DNA of 64,000 nt from NCBI GenBank assembly GCA_025357835.1, contig JANYLM010000049.1, positions 1-64,000 of the forward strand, written 5' to 3'. Positions 44,315-55,038 of the stretch are shown here, piece by piece. Under the pieces are notes generated by a model that was not told the origin of the DNA, did no database searches, and saw only the letters and a list, made by a program, of their open reading frames with translations. Origin of the DNA: Gammaproteobacteria bacterium (GTDB lineage: Bacteria; Pseudomonadota; Gammaproteobacteria; Steroidobacterales; Steroidobacteraceae). The translations under genes were made by a program, and so were the position numbers. Positions within the stretch are counted from its first letter, which is position 1. Every line of letters starts with the position of its first letter.

Positions 44315-46366
44315 TCAGAATCGCCGCGACACATACAGGAGGCCAGTGTCGATTTTATAAAAGGTTTCCGCTCGGCCGCTGTGCGGATCGCTTGCCAACA
44401 TATGATCACGCGCCACATTTTGGGCATGGCGGAAGTCAATGCCCACATCCCACTTGGGAAGTACATTACGCCACAGAGCGCCCGCTCCAAAATATAGCGA
44501 ATATGCGGGGGTAGCCTGGCCGTAACGGGCGGCGCCCAGGAATACACCGGCAGCGAAGGAGTCGGAAAATCGATACCGATAATCGACCGCGCGCATACCG
44601 AGCAGCGAACGACCTTGGACTTGGTCTAACTCCAGCCGTACGCCCAAATCATTTTTTTCGGAAACCGCGCGGCGCGCGCCTAGCCCTAAATGCGGAGCGA
44701 AGGCCCATTTGCTCGTGGTAATTGGTATTTCTTTATTCAGATCCGTGCGTACTCTGTTGACGTTCATGCCGGCATCGACAAATAGCTCAGTGCCGTGTTC
44801 TTCGGCGCCGCCACTGTAGGACTCTTCGTCGAGGGAGTCGTCATCACGGGTATGCTCATCTCCGCCGTAGCGCACGAAGGCGGACAGGCGCGAAAATGAT
44901 TTGCCGTAAATGTCGCGTCCGCCCAAGACCTCGCCACCCACGGTAAGGTCTTTCCACGGGCGGGAGTAGCGTACCGTGAGATCGTAGTAATGATGGTACG
45001 GGAAGGGCAGGGGAGTCGCGGTATACACTCGCTGGCCGCCGCCGTAGTAAGTTTGGTTCGCTACCGTGCGCAAGCGCTCTTCTAGGTAGCCCCCGAACGG
45101 CGGTTCCCAGCCAATTCGCAGCATTTGGCTGCGTGCGCCGACGCCATCGCCAAAATTTCTCTGGTCCGCGCCCCAGTTGCCGAGCACAAGGCCATCATTA
45201 GTCATTCCCTGGCTAAAGATGTATTGCTTGGCGTACCAGAGGTTCTGCCATTCCGAGACCTCGTAGGTGAGATCGAAGTGGTGCCAGAGCCGCGGAAAGT
45301 CGATGCCTCCGGAAAGTGCTACATTTCCCAGCAGGTAGCTGCCGCCGTTGGAATTGTCTTGACCGCCGTATTGGAAGTAAACCGCGAACGGGGTCTTGCC
45401 GGGAATGAGGAAACGGCTGACGTACGACGCTTCCTGGTTGCCCTGCGTCTGCGATAATCCGCTTGGCTTAAAGAAATCTCGCAACAGAAATCGTGCGGAG
45501 CCGGGCAACGGGCCGCCACCGTATTGCAGCAGACGATTGACTCCAAGAGACCAGCCGGGGAAGGGTTCGATGGATATCTGGACTCCGAAAAGACGCGGAT
45601 TACCTACACCTTCTTGACCGTTATAGTGGATCTTGGTCCGCGACACACGTGTCAGAAAAAACTCGTACTGAAGGCCGAGCCGGGTGAGCGGTTCGTAATT
45701 CGACAGCGTCACGGACGGTGTTGTTGGCGCCTCCGTGCTGATCAACATATCGCTGCCGGTCATGGGGGAGAACCAATGATCGCGGTAGCCGATGTCGAGT
45801 TGCGCCCAATTGAAACCCGCACTCAGCATAGTGCCGGTCGGTACGGTGCGGCCGGCATAGCTGACCGCGCCTGCACTGGCCAGAAAGTAATCATTCGGTT
45901 GAACAAATGCCGCCAGGGACAATTCCCTGTCGCTGCGTACGGGCATGCCATATGAATTCGGCACCACACCGCGGTCCGTGTCGCGCGTGATCGCACCGGC
46001 CGCACTGGCATGGGTCACCGCATAATCGCGAGAGTAGCGTTGCAGGTAGTGCTTTACCTTGGTGCAAAGCGGCTTGTCCACCATGCAGGCCTGCGGTAGT
46101 GCATCCTCCACCAACGCAACCGCGAACGGACGCTTGAGGATGGGCTCGTCCGCCAGGATGAGCACTCTCTCGATTTGCCGTTCCATTTCCGGTTCGAGGT
46201 TGATCGGCAGGTAGCCGCTGACCCCGCCAGCCAGGGCGGCTTGGGTCGATGAGGCCAGTACGCAGGTGAACGCGATTGCCGGCCTCGATGCCTTGATCCA
46301 TGACAGCAGGATATTCAATTGACCCCGGCGACGGTTGTATGACCGCGGCAGTACACGATAGGACAT
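44315..46366 (-). CDS. Capsule-assembly Wzi-family outer-membrane protein
   Basis: The 683-residue protein has a signal peptide (AIAFTCVLASSTQAALAGG), then a helical bundle (NLEPEMERQIERVLILADEP), followed by a beta-barrel. GGIDFPRLWHHFDLTYEVSE and GFNWAQLDIGYRDHWFSPM are typical of PF14052 (Wzi). E. coli Wzi is a lectin that anchors capsule at the cell surface. No capsule genes are nearby, so it may serve an exopolysaccharide encoded elsewhere. The last residue is Phe, as expected for a barrel. Confidence 0.82.
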   Translation of the reverse strand: MSYRVLPRSYNRRRGQLNILLSWIKASRPAIAFTCVLASSTQAALAGGVSGYLPINLEPEMERQIERVLILADEPILKRPFAVALVEDALPQACMVDKPLCTKVKHYLQRYSRDYAVTHASAAGAITRDTDRGVVPNSYGMPVRSDRELSLAAFVQPNDYFLASAGAVSYAGRTVPTGTMLSAGFNWAQLDIGYRDHWFSPMTGSDMLISTEAPTTPSVTLSNYEPLTRLGLQYEFFLTRVSRTKIHYNGQEGVGNPRLFGVQISIEPFPGWSLGVNRLLQYGGGPLPGSARFLLRDFFKPSGLSQTQGNQEASYVSRFLIPGKTPFAVYFQYGGQDNSNGGSYLLGNVALSGGIDFPRLWHHFDLTYEVSEWQNLWYAKQYIFSQGMTNDGLVLGNWGADQRNFGDGVGARSQMLRIGWEPPFGGYLEERLRTVANQTYYGGGQRVYTATPLPFPYHHYYDLTVRYSRPWKDLTVGGEVLGGRDIYGKSFSRLSAFVRYGGDEHTRDDDSLDEESYSGGAEEHGTELFVDAGMNVNRVRTDLNKEIPITTSKWAFAPHLGLGARRAVSEKNDLGVRLELDQVQGRSLLGMRAVDYRYRFSDSFAAGVFLGAARYGQATPAYSLYFGAGALWRNVLPKWDVGIDFRHAQNVARDHMLASDPHSGRAETFYKIDTGLLYVSRRF

Positions 46367-46435
46367 GCAAGACCGTCAAGGCATTTATGTTTGCTGTAGC
46401 CGGGCTCGGACGGAACTATTACGCTGGAGCCCTGC

Positions 46436-46939
46436 ATGAACGTCATTCACACCGAGCGCTTGGTGCTGCGCCAACTCGAATTGGACGACGCCGAATTCAT
46501 TCTGGAGCTGCTGAACGAGGCGGCCTTCCTGCGATTCATCGGCGACAAAGGGGTAAGAACCGCGGCGGACGCCCGCGCATACTTGCGCAACGGCCCGATG
46601 GACAGCTATAGGCTGAACGGCTTCGGCTTGTATGCGGCCTGTCTGCTCGACGGCCGACCCGTCGGCATTTGCGGGTTGGTCAAGCGTGACGGTCTCGACG
46701 ACGTGGACGTGGGATTCGCGTTTCTGTCGCGGCACTGTTCGAAGGGATATGCGGTCGAATCCGCCTCGGCCGTTTTAACCCACGCACGCCAGGTGCTGCG
46801 ATTGCGGCGCATCGTCGCCATCACATCGCCCGACAATAGGGGTTCGATCGCCGTACTTGAGAAAATCGGGCTTAAATTCGCACGAACGATAAAGCTCACA
46901 GAGGACGGCTCCGAGCTTAAACTGTTCGGACCGGCTTAA
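46436..46939 (+). CDS. GNAT acetyltransferase (RimJ/RimL-like)
   Basis: The protein of 167 residues begins with the RimL-type IHTERLVLRQLELDDAEFIL and contains the acetyl-CoA loop region DVGFAFLSRHCSKGYAVESA and the C-terminal ITSPDNRGSIAVLEKIGLKF. The family N-acetylates protein N-termini or small molecules. The ATG is 70 bases from the divergent wzi-like gene. The OsmC gene follows after 15 bases, so the two form an operon. Confidence 0.88.
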   Translation: MNVIHTERLVLRQLELDDAEFILELLNEAAFLRFIGDKGVRTAADARAYLRNGPMDSYRLNGFGLYAACLLDGRPVGICGLVKRDGLDDVDVGFAFLSRHCSKGYAVESASAVLTHARQVLRLRRIVAITSPDNRGSIAVLEKIGLKFARTIKLTEDGSELKLFGPA

Positions 46940-46954
46940 ACCAAGGAATCGACC

Positions 46955-47389
46955 ATGCACCCCTTCCCGCATCACTATGTCGTCAACGCAGCAGTGCGCC
47001 CCGTCGGAGACGTGCCGCTGTCCGCGGACGGTGTCCGGATCATCGAATCCGCACCGCCCAAGGAGTTCGACGGTCCCGGCAATCAATGGTCCCCCGAGGG
47101 GCTTCTAACCGCCGCCGTGGCGGATTGCTTCATCTTAAGTTTTCGAGCGATTGCCGCGGCGTCGAAATACGCCTGGGTCAGCCTCGAGTCGCGCACCGAA
47201 GGCACTCTAGACCGTATCGACGGCAAGATGCGCTTCACCCGTTTCGACACTCACGCCAAGCTACTATTGCCCGAGGGCGCCGACATCGAGCGCGCAAAAA
47301 AACTGCTGGAAAAAGCCGAACAGACCTGCCTGGTCGCCAACTCCCTGAGCAGCGAACGCCATCTCACTATCGACGTAGTTTCGGGCTAG
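46955..47389 (+). CDS. OsmC-family thiol peroxidase-like protein
   Basis: The 144-residue protein is an OsmC/Ohr-fold member distinct from the ohr gene at 10.7-11.1 kb. Redox cysteines are in [18 protein letters not shown] and [17 protein letters not shown], and the fold-specific [10 protein letters not shown] is present. Members reduce hydroperoxides through a Cys pair. The contexts around the cysteines place it in the YhfA/OsmC-like branch rather than true Ohr. Confidence 0.87.
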   Translation: MHPFPHHYVVNAAVRPVGDVPLSADGVRIIESAPPKEFDGPGNQWSPEGLLTAAVADCFILSFRAIAAASKYAWVSLESRTEGTLDRIDGKMRFTRFDTHAKLLLPEGADIERAKKLLEKAEQTCLVANSLSSERHLTIDVVSG

Positions 47390-47461
47390 AGAAATATTCC
47401 GGCGCACCTACCCCTTTTTCTTGGTACTTAAAGCGCCGAACAACCTAGCGTCACAGTCGGA

Positions 47462-49381
<1,920 letters not shown>

Positions 49382-49444
49382 GCCGACAAGTATACGATTC
49401 TGGGCATTCCGTAGCCACTCGAGCTTGGGCTTATTGAAGCGCGC

Positions 49445-51226
49445 TCAGGAGCGCCCCTTGGATTTGAGAAGTAGGCTTAATTCGGCCTTTTCGTCGTAAT
49501 TCAAGCCCAATTCCTCAGCTTTTCGCAATAATTCGTCCCTACGGCGGCCCGGGCCGTATTCATCCAGCAACTTTTCGACCGCCATTTGCAGCTCCTTAGC
49601 GGCCCCTTCGGGCTCCGCCACAAGGGGTTCGGCCATCGCGAGCTCGGCCAGGCGCTCATATTCGGGGAGGTCCCGCCAGCGTTCGAGCAGCATCGCGGTG
49701 CTCGGATTGGATGCCGCCGCCGCCTGGGAAATCAGCTCTCTGAGTACGACAACGCCTGGTCTGTCGACATTTTCAAGCGCTTCGGGGTCCCTAACGGCGG
49801 CCGCCGCCGTAGGGTGCTGAAGCACCAGGGTGATGGCCTGGGTCAGTAAATTGCCGCGCCCGACACTGATCCGACCGCGACGCTGCCCGGGGAGTTCCGG
49901 CCGGCCGGGGGGTGGACGCTGCGGGTCGCCGGCCGCGAACGACTTCTTGAGCGTCGCCGCGGGCATGCCGACTCGTGCGGCGAGACGGTCGGCCAGCATT
50001 TCCCGGTAAATGCCCTCGGGCATGCGGGCGAACAGGGGCGCTGCCAGGGCCTTGAGCTTGGCCCGGCCGTCGACATGGTTAAGGTCCACATCGACCATCA
50101 ATTGTTGGATCAGGTATTCGGATAGCGGCAGGGCGGTGCCCAGCCGATTCTCGAACGCCTCGGGCCCTTCTTGCGCCACCAGGGTATCCGGGTCGTGGCC
50201 CTCAGGCAGAAACATGAACTTGAGCTCGCGGCCATCCCGCGCCAGGGGCAGGGAATTCTCCATAGCCCGCCAGGCCGCCTGACGGCCGGCGCGATCGCCG
50301 TCGAAGCAAAACACCACTTCGCTGGTCAGCCTGAAAATTTTGTTCAGATGCTCCTGAGTGGTCGCTGTGCCCAAGGTGGCCACGGCATAGGTGATTCCGG
50401 CTTGGTGCAATCGCACCACATCCATATAGCCCTCGACGATCATCAATCGCTTGAAATCCGCGCGCGCCTGGCGCGCTTCGTAAAGACCGTAGAGCTCGCG
50501 ACCCTTGTGAAACAGGGGTGTTTCCGGGGAATTGAGGTATTTGGGCTCGCCTTGATCGATGACTCTTCCGCCGAAGCCGATGACGCGGCCGCGCGAATCG
50601 CGTATCGGAAACATGAGCCGATCGCGGAAGCGATCGTAAAAGCCTGCCGCGCGTTCGCCGCCGCGCGTGTCGCGTTCGATAATCATGCCAAGCTGCAGGA
50701 TCTGGGGCCTTTCCTCCGGCTGCGATCCAAATCGATTGAGCAGGGCATCCCAGGAATCAGGTGCGTAACCCAGCGCAAAACGCGCGCTGGTTTTTGCATC
50801 GATCCCGCGAGCGCTCACGTATTTCTGCGCACGGGGCTGGTCCGCCAGATTTTGCTCGAAAAAGCGCGCCATGCGCGCCATGACCTCGTGCAGGTCGGCG
50901 CCGCTGGGTTCACTCCCCTTAAGCGCCTCGCGCGGCATTTCCAGACCCGCGCGCTGCGCAAGGTCGGCCACTGAGTCGACGAACTCCATCTTCTCGTACT
51001 GCATGAGAAAGCCGATCACGGTGCCATGCACTCCGCAGCCGAAGCAATGGTAAAACTGCTTGTCGGGACTGACCCAAAAGGACGGCGATTTCTCGTTATG
51101 GAAGGGGCAGCAGGCCTTGAATTCGCGTCCCGCCTTTTTCAGCGGAACCCGTGCGCCGATAATCTCGACGATATCGGAACGGCCGACGACTTCGTCGATA
51201 AACGCTTGTGGAATGCGGCCGGTCAT
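49445..51226 (-). CDS. dnaG: DNA primase
   Basis: The 593-residue protein has the CHC2 zinc ribbon (CCPFHNEKSPSFWVSPDKQF, then CFGCG) that recognises template, and the TOPRIM catalytic core (LMIVEGYMDVVRLHQAGITY and CFDGDRAGRQAAWRA). The C-terminal helicase-binding domain is recognisable from its helical nature and position. It synthesises RNA primers at the replication fork with DnaB. It lies 13 bases after the yqeY gene, consistent with the rpsU-yqeY-dnaG-rpoD arrangement. Confidence 0.97.
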   Translation of the reverse strand: MTGRIPQAFIDEVVGRSDIVEIIGARVPLKKAGREFKACCPFHNEKSPSFWVSPDKQFYHCFGCGVHGTVIGFLMQYEKMEFVDSVADLAQRAGLEMPREALKGSEPSGADLHEVMARMARFFEQNLADQPRAQKYVSARGIDAKTSARFALGYAPDSWDALLNRFGSQPEERPQILQLGMIIERDTRGGERAAGFYDRFRDRLMFPIRDSRGRVIGFGGRVIDQGEPKYLNSPETPLFHKGRELYGLYEARQARADFKRLMIVEGYMDVVRLHQAGITYAVATLGTATTQEHLNKIFRLTSEVVFCFDGDRAGRQAAWRAMENSLPLARDGRELKFMFLPEGHDPDTLVAQEGPEAFENRLGTALPLSEYLIQQLMVDVDLNHVDGRAKLKALAAPLFARMPEGIYREMLADRLAARVGMPAATLKKSFAAGDPQRPPPGRPELPGQRRGRISVGRGNLLTQAITLVLQHPTAAAAVRDPEALENVDRPGVVVLRELISQAAAASNPSTAMLLERWRDLPEYERLAELAMAEPLVAEPEGAAKELQMAVEKLLDEYGPGRRRDELLRKAEELGLNYDEKAELSLLLKSKGRS

Positions 51227-51239
51227 GGACCGCCTGCGA

Positions 51240-51686
51240 TCAACCGCCGAGCTTGGCTTTAACTTTCGCCCCGACTGCGCCTAAATCGGCGCGGCCCTGC
51301 GCTTTGCCCTTAATGATGGCCATGACTTTGCCGATATCCTTGACGCTGGCCGCGCCGGTGGCGGCGACGGCATCGCTAATCAAGGCGTCGATTTCCGTAT
51401 CGCTCAACTGGGTGGGCAGGTAGCCCTGCAGCAGGGTGATTTCTGCGGCTTCTTTATCGACCAAGTCCTGGCGATTGCCCGCCTGGAATTGCACCAGCGC
51501 CTCTTTGCGCTGCTTGATCATTTTCTCGAGAACGCTCAACACCTGAGTGTCGTCGAGAGCGATTCGCTCGTCGACTTCGCGCTGCTTGATGGCGGACGTA
51601 ATCATGCGAATGACGCCAAGCCGCTCCTTTTCGCCGGAGCGCATTGCCGCCTTCATATCATCCGTAATTCGCTCTTTAAGAGACAT
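51240..51686 (-). CDS. yqeY: GatB/YqeY-domain protein
   Basis: This 148-residue protein matches the YqeY family (LKERITDDMKAAMRSGEKER, LQGYLPTQLSDTEIDALISD, DIGKVMAIIKGKAQGRADLG), which shares the tail domain of the GatB tRNA amidotransferase subunit and is thought to bind tRNA. Its position between rpsU and dnaG is conserved in many gammaproteobacteria. Molecular role is not settled. Confidence 0.93.
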   Translation of the reverse strand: MSLKERITDDMKAAMRSGEKERLGVIRMITSAIKQREVDERIALDDTQVLSVLEKMIKQRKEALVQFQAGNRQDLVDKEAAEITLLQGYLPTQLSDTEIDALISDAVAATGAASVKDIGKVMAIIKGKAQGRADLGAVGAKVKAKLGG

Positions 51687-51703
51687 CCTTACGCGGACAG
51701 CGC

Positions 51704-51961
51704 CTAGTAGGAGGGTCGAGCCGGAGCCGCCGATGGGGCGTTCTGCGGCGCGCCGCCCGTACCGCGCATATTCTCTCGCGACAGGCGCTTCAAGTGCCGT
51801 TTTACCGCAGCGGCCTTTTTTCGCTTACGTTCTTGGGTGGGCTTCTCGTAGAATTCACGCCGCCGCAGCTCGGTGAGGACGCCCGCCTTCTCGCAGGCAC
51901 GCTTGAAACGACGCAGGGCGGCGTCAAAATATTCATTCTCGCGAACACGAACGCTGGGCAT
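51704..51961 (-). CDS. rpsU: 30S ribosomal protein bS21 with an extended C-terminus
   Basis: Residues 1-70 are a clear bS21 ([55 protein letters not shown]), the small-subunit protein needed for initiation on natural mRNAs. The E. coli protein ends at 71 residues. This one has 85, the extra being a Pro/Ala-rich tail ([17 protein letters not shown]). It is the first gene of the operon with yqeY, dnaG and rpoD. A strong hairpin lies 46-71 bases upstream of its start. Confidence 0.95.
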   Translation of the reverse strand: MPSVRVRENEYFDAALRRFKRACEKAGVLTELRRREFYEKPTQERKRKKAAAVKRHLKRLSRENMRGTGGAPQNAPSAAPARPSY

Positions 51962-52006
51962 TCAAACCTCAAAATGTAGGGCACCGACGCCGGCATTCGG
52001 CGGCAG

Positions 52007-52032
52007 GGGGGCGCATTCTAGAGTGCGCCCCC
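52007..52032. promoter_or_regulatory. Hairpin between divergent rpsU and tsaD
   Basis: GGGGGCGCA (52007-52015) and TGCGCCCCC (52024-52032) form a nine-base stem with an eight-base loop. It sits in the 140-bp divergent region, upstream of rpsU on one strand and about 50 bases before the tsaD leader ORF on the other. It may be a leader structure or a transcript insulator. Confidence 0.5.
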
Positions 52033-52082
52033 ATAAAAGGCAAAGGCTGCGTACGGGCGTGGATTCTCTGAAGGAGCCGTAA

Positions 52083-52121
52083 ATGCGATTTAGTAGGGTT
52101 TATGCGTGTAATCGGGATTGA
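52083..52121 (+). CDS. Twelve-codon leader ORF overlapping the tsaD start
   Basis: ATG 52083 has an ideal ribosome site (AAGGAG at 52071-52076, six-base spacing) and encodes [12 protein letters not shown] before TGA at 52119-52121. The tsaD ATG at 52102 lies inside this ORF in another frame and has only a poorly spaced AGGG. Ribosomes loaded on the leader may be needed to start tsaD. This is inference from spacing alone. Confidence 0.45.
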   Translation: MRFSRVYACNRD

Positions 52122-53121
52122 GAGCTCCTGTGACGAGACGGCGGTCGCGGTTTACGACGCCGATCAGGGGCTGCTGTCGCACCGCCTGCATAGCCAGATT
52201 GCGATGCACCAAGCCTATGGCGGCGTAGTGCCTGAATTGGCCTCCCGGGACCATGTTCGTCGACTTTTGCCCCTGGTTCGGGAGGCGCTGGCCGAGGCGC
52301 GGTCCGATCGCGAGTCCATTGACGGAGTGGCCTATACAGCGGGCCCCGGCCTTATCGGCGCCTTGCTCGTAGGAGCGGGCTTCGCCGCCAGCTTGGGCTT
52401 CGCCTGGGGCAAGCCCGTGGTGGGGATACATCACCTGGAGGGACATCTACTGGCGCCCCTGCTGGAGCCCAATCCGCCCAGCTTCCCATTTCTTGCCCTG
52501 CTCGTGTCCGGCGGCCATACCCAACTCGTGGACGTGGCTGGACTCGGTGAGTACCGGATTTTGGGCGAAACCCTGGACGATGCCGCGGGCGAGGCCTTCG
52601 ACAAGACTGCGAAGCTGCTGGGGCTGCCCTATCCGGGGGGCGCGGCATTGGCGCGATTAGCCGAGACCGGGCGCGAGCATAGCTTCGTGTTTCCGCGGCC
52701 CATGCTCGACCGCCCCGGCCTCGATTTCAGTTTCAGTGGCTTGAAGACCGCGGCCCTAGTAGCCTTGCGGGGCCGCGTGTTGGACGACGCGATGCGAGCG
52801 GACGTAGCGCGAGGTTTCCAGGAAGCAGTGGTCGAGACCCTCGCCGAGAAATGCCGGCGTGCGCTCGACGTTACCGGGCATCGATGCCTGGTCATCGCGG
52901 GAGGCGTCGGCGCCAATCGCTGCTTGCGCGAACGGCTGGCCGAGGTGGTGCGTGGCTTCGGAGCGGAATTGCGTTTTCCACGCACCGAGTTCTGCACCGA
53001 CAATGGGGCAATGATCGCGCTGGCCGGATGCATGCGATTGGCGGCCGGTATGCACGATGGTGGGATCATCAATGCCCGGGCGAATTGGCAGCTTGGGCAC
53101 AGCGGAACAATGGGGGTGTAG
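52102..53121 (+). CDS. tsaD: tRNA N6-threonylcarbamoyltransferase TsaD
   Basis: The 339-residue ASKHA-fold protein is TsaD (formerly Gcp/YgjD), which transfers the threonylcarbamoyl group to A37 of ANN-decoding tRNAs together with TsaB and TsaE. The iron-binding [10 protein letters not shown] motif (His at the first, second and sixth positions) is present, as are [46 protein letters not shown] and [14 protein letters not shown]. The length is normal. folB follows after six bases. Confidence 0.97.
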   Translation: MRVIGIESSCDETAVAVYDADQGLLSHRLHSQIAMHQAYGGVVPELASRDHVRRLLPLVREALAEARSDRESIDGVAYTAGPGLIGALLVGAGFAASLGFAWGKPVVGIHHLEGHLLAPLLEPNPPSFPFLALLVSGGHTQLVDVAGLGEYRILGETLDDAAGEAFDKTAKLLGLPYPGGAALARLAETGREHSFVFPRPMLDRPGLDFSFSGLKTAALVALRGRVLDDAMRADVARGFQEAVVETLAEKCRRALDVTGHRCLVIAGGVGANRCLRERLAEVVRGFGAELRFPRTEFCTDNGAMIALAGCMRLAAGMHDGGIINARANWQLGHSGTMGV

Positions 53122-53127
53122 ACGGCG

Positions 53128-53520
53128 ATGGACAAGATTTTCGTGCATGCGCTCAAGACCGAGGCAATCATCGGTATTTTCGATTGGGAACGACAGGTCA
53201 AGCAAACCGTCATCATCGATATCGAGATCAGCGCCGATGTCCGCAAGGCCGCCATATCCGATTCCATCGACGACACGCTCAATTACAAGCGCGTCGCGAA
53301 GCGCGTACTGGCGTTCGTCGAAGCGTCCAAGTTTCATTTGGTCGAAACTCTGGCCGAGCATATCGCCATGCTCATGCTGGAAGACTTCGGCATCGCCTGG
53401 GTGCGCATAGCATTGAGTAAACCAGGCGCCATCCGCAGTTCGCGCGACGTGGGTGTGATCCTGGAGCGCGATCGCGAGGATCTGGAGAAATGGCGCGCAC
53501 TGACGGCGGCCCAGTCCTAA
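53128..53520 (+). CDS. folB: Dihydroneopterin aldolase
   Basis: The 130-residue protein is FolB, which converts dihydroneopterin to hydroxymethyl-dihydropterin and glycolaldehyde in folate synthesis. The family features MDKIFVHALKTEAIIGIFDW, DTLNYKRVAKRVLAFVEASK, LVETLAEHIA and a C-terminal VRIALSKPGAI strand carry the conserved Glu and Lys around the pterin. It lies directly after tsaD and 21 bases before the ammonia-lyase-like gene, so the three are probably one transcript. Confidence 0.95.
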   Translation: MDKIFVHALKTEAIIGIFDWERQVKQTVIIDIEISADVRKAAISDSIDDTLNYKRVAKRVLAFVEASKFHLVETLAEHIAMLMLEDFGIAWVRIALSKPGAIRSSRDVGVILERDREDLEKWRALTAAQS

Positions 53521-53541
53521 GCGCCCCCGATCGCTGCGACC

Positions 53542-55038
53542 ATGGCGCAACGCATTGTTCTCCATCGATCCCTTTCGTGGCGCCAAGTGGCGGAAGTGGC
53601 CGCAGGCGCGCCTCTTACGCTGTCGCAGGAAGCGCAGGCTCGGATCTGCGCGGCGCGTACTCTGGTTGAATCCATCGTTCGCAAAGGGGTACGCGCTTAC
53701 GGCGTGAATACCGGCGTGGGCGCGCTCTGCGAGGTAGTGATACCTGAATCCAAGCAGGAGCGGCTGTCGCGAAATATTCTGATGAGCCATGCGGTCGGTC
53801 TGGGCACTCCGCTCGCATCGGCCGAGGTGCGCGCCATCATCGCCGCCGCCATCAATAACTTTGCGCACGGTTTCTCCGGCATTCGGCCGGCGGTGGTGGA
53901 CGGGCTGCTCGCGCTGCTCGAGCACGATTGTGTGCCGCAGGTGCCCGCCGCCGGATCGGTGGGGTATCTCACGCACATGGCGCACATTGCTCTTGTGCTG
54001 ATCGGTGAGGGGATGGCGCGGTTAAACGGCAAGTCGATCAGCGGCGCCGCGGCGCTGCAGTCCATGAACATTACACCCCTGGTTCTGAGGGCCAAGGAGG
54101 GTTTGAGCCTGGTCAATGGAACGCCTTGCGCCACGGGTCTGTCGGCAATCGCCTTGAGCAGGATAGAGCGCTTGCTCGACTGGGCGGATGCGGTGGCCGC
54201 AATGTCATTCGAGAATCTGCACGGTCAGGTCGCGGCATTCGACGCCGACGCCTTAGGGCTGCGAGTGTCGGCGGGAGTTGCCCTAGTCGGTGAGCGCCTG
54301 CGTGCGGCCCTGCAGGGCAGTGCCATCCTTAAGGGCAGCGCCGGACGGCGGACGCAAGATCCCTTGAGCCTGCGCGCTGTCCCTCAGGTGCATGGGGCCG
54401 CTCGCGATCTGTTCGCGCATGCCGCTCGCGTGGTGGACGATGAATTGGCATCGGTAACGGACAATCCCGTCGTCGTCGGCACGGCCGAGCAGCCGCGCGC
54501 GCTGGCGGGCGCAAACGCCGTCGGTGCGGCGCTCGGCCTCAATGCAGATTCGCTCGGCATCGCCGTCGCCGAATTAGCCGCCATGTCGGAGCGGCGCGTG
54601 GATCGCTTGGTCAACCCGCTGGTGAGCAATTTGCCTGCCTTTCTGGCCGTAGACGAGGGCGCGGGTTCGGGGTTAATGATTGCCCAGTACACCGCGGTTT
54701 CATTGGCCGCGGACAATCGCCGTCTGGCCGCGCCGGCCAGCCTGGACGGTGGCATCACCTCGGGGTTGCAGGAGGATCATCTCAGCCATGCAACGCCGGC
54801 CGCACTCAAGCTGCTCAAGATCATCGACAATGCCGAGGGAATCCTGGCCATCGAGTTGCTTGCCGCGGCGCAGGCCTACGAATTGCAGCGAGTGTCACTC
54901 GACCGAGCGGTGCAAACCGACGCCCTGTACCGGCGGGTACGCGCCCACATTCCTCAATACAAGGACGATCGCCCCTTGGGTGCGGATATTCAAAGGGCCC
55001 GCGAGTTGCTGCAGGGGCCGCTCGCGGATTCGGCCTAG
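53542..55038 (+). CDS. Aromatic-amino-acid-ammonia-lyase-like protein lacking the MIO tripeptide
   Basis: The 498-residue protein is plainly of the HAL/PAL fold: YGVNTGVG, LSRNILMSHAVG, KEGLSLVNGTPCATGLSAIA, TQDPLSLRAVPQVHG, FMIAQ-like GLMIAQYTAVSLAADNR and QEDHLSHATPA are all present. Active members contain GSVGASGDLAPLAHMAL, where Ala-Ser-Gly cyclises into the MIO electrophile. Here the sequence is GSVGYLTHMAHIALVLIGEG (from residue 138), exactly three residues shorter at that spot. The usual NFHG is also changed to AGANAVG. The protein cannot form MIO, so it either has another reaction or a non-catalytic role. The rest is well preserved, which argues against decay. Its TAG interlocks with the stop of the convergent pteridine reductase. 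Confidence 0.88.
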   Translation: MAQRIVLHRSLSWRQVAEVAAGAPLTLSQEAQARICAARTLVESIVRKGVRAYGVNTGVGALCEVVIPESKQERLSRNILMSHAVGLGTPLASAEVRAIIAAAINNFAHGFSGIRPAVVDGLLALLEHDCVPQVPAAGSVGYLTHMAHIALVLIGEGMARLNGKSISGAAALQSMNITPLVLRAKEGLSLVNGTPCATGLSAIALSRIERLLDWADAVAAMSFENLHGQVAAFDADALGLRVSAGVALVGERLRAALQGSAILKGSAGRRTQDPLSLRAVPQVHGAARDLFAHAARVVDDELASVTDNPVVVGTAEQPRALAGANAVGAALGLNADSLGIAVAELAAMSERRVDRLVNPLVSNLPAFLAVDEGAGSGLMIAQYTAVSLAADNRRLAAPASLDGGITSGLQEDHLSHATPAALKLLKIIDNAEGILAIELLAAAQAYELQRVSLDRAVQTDALYRRVRAHIPQYKDDRPLGADIQRARELLQGPLADSA

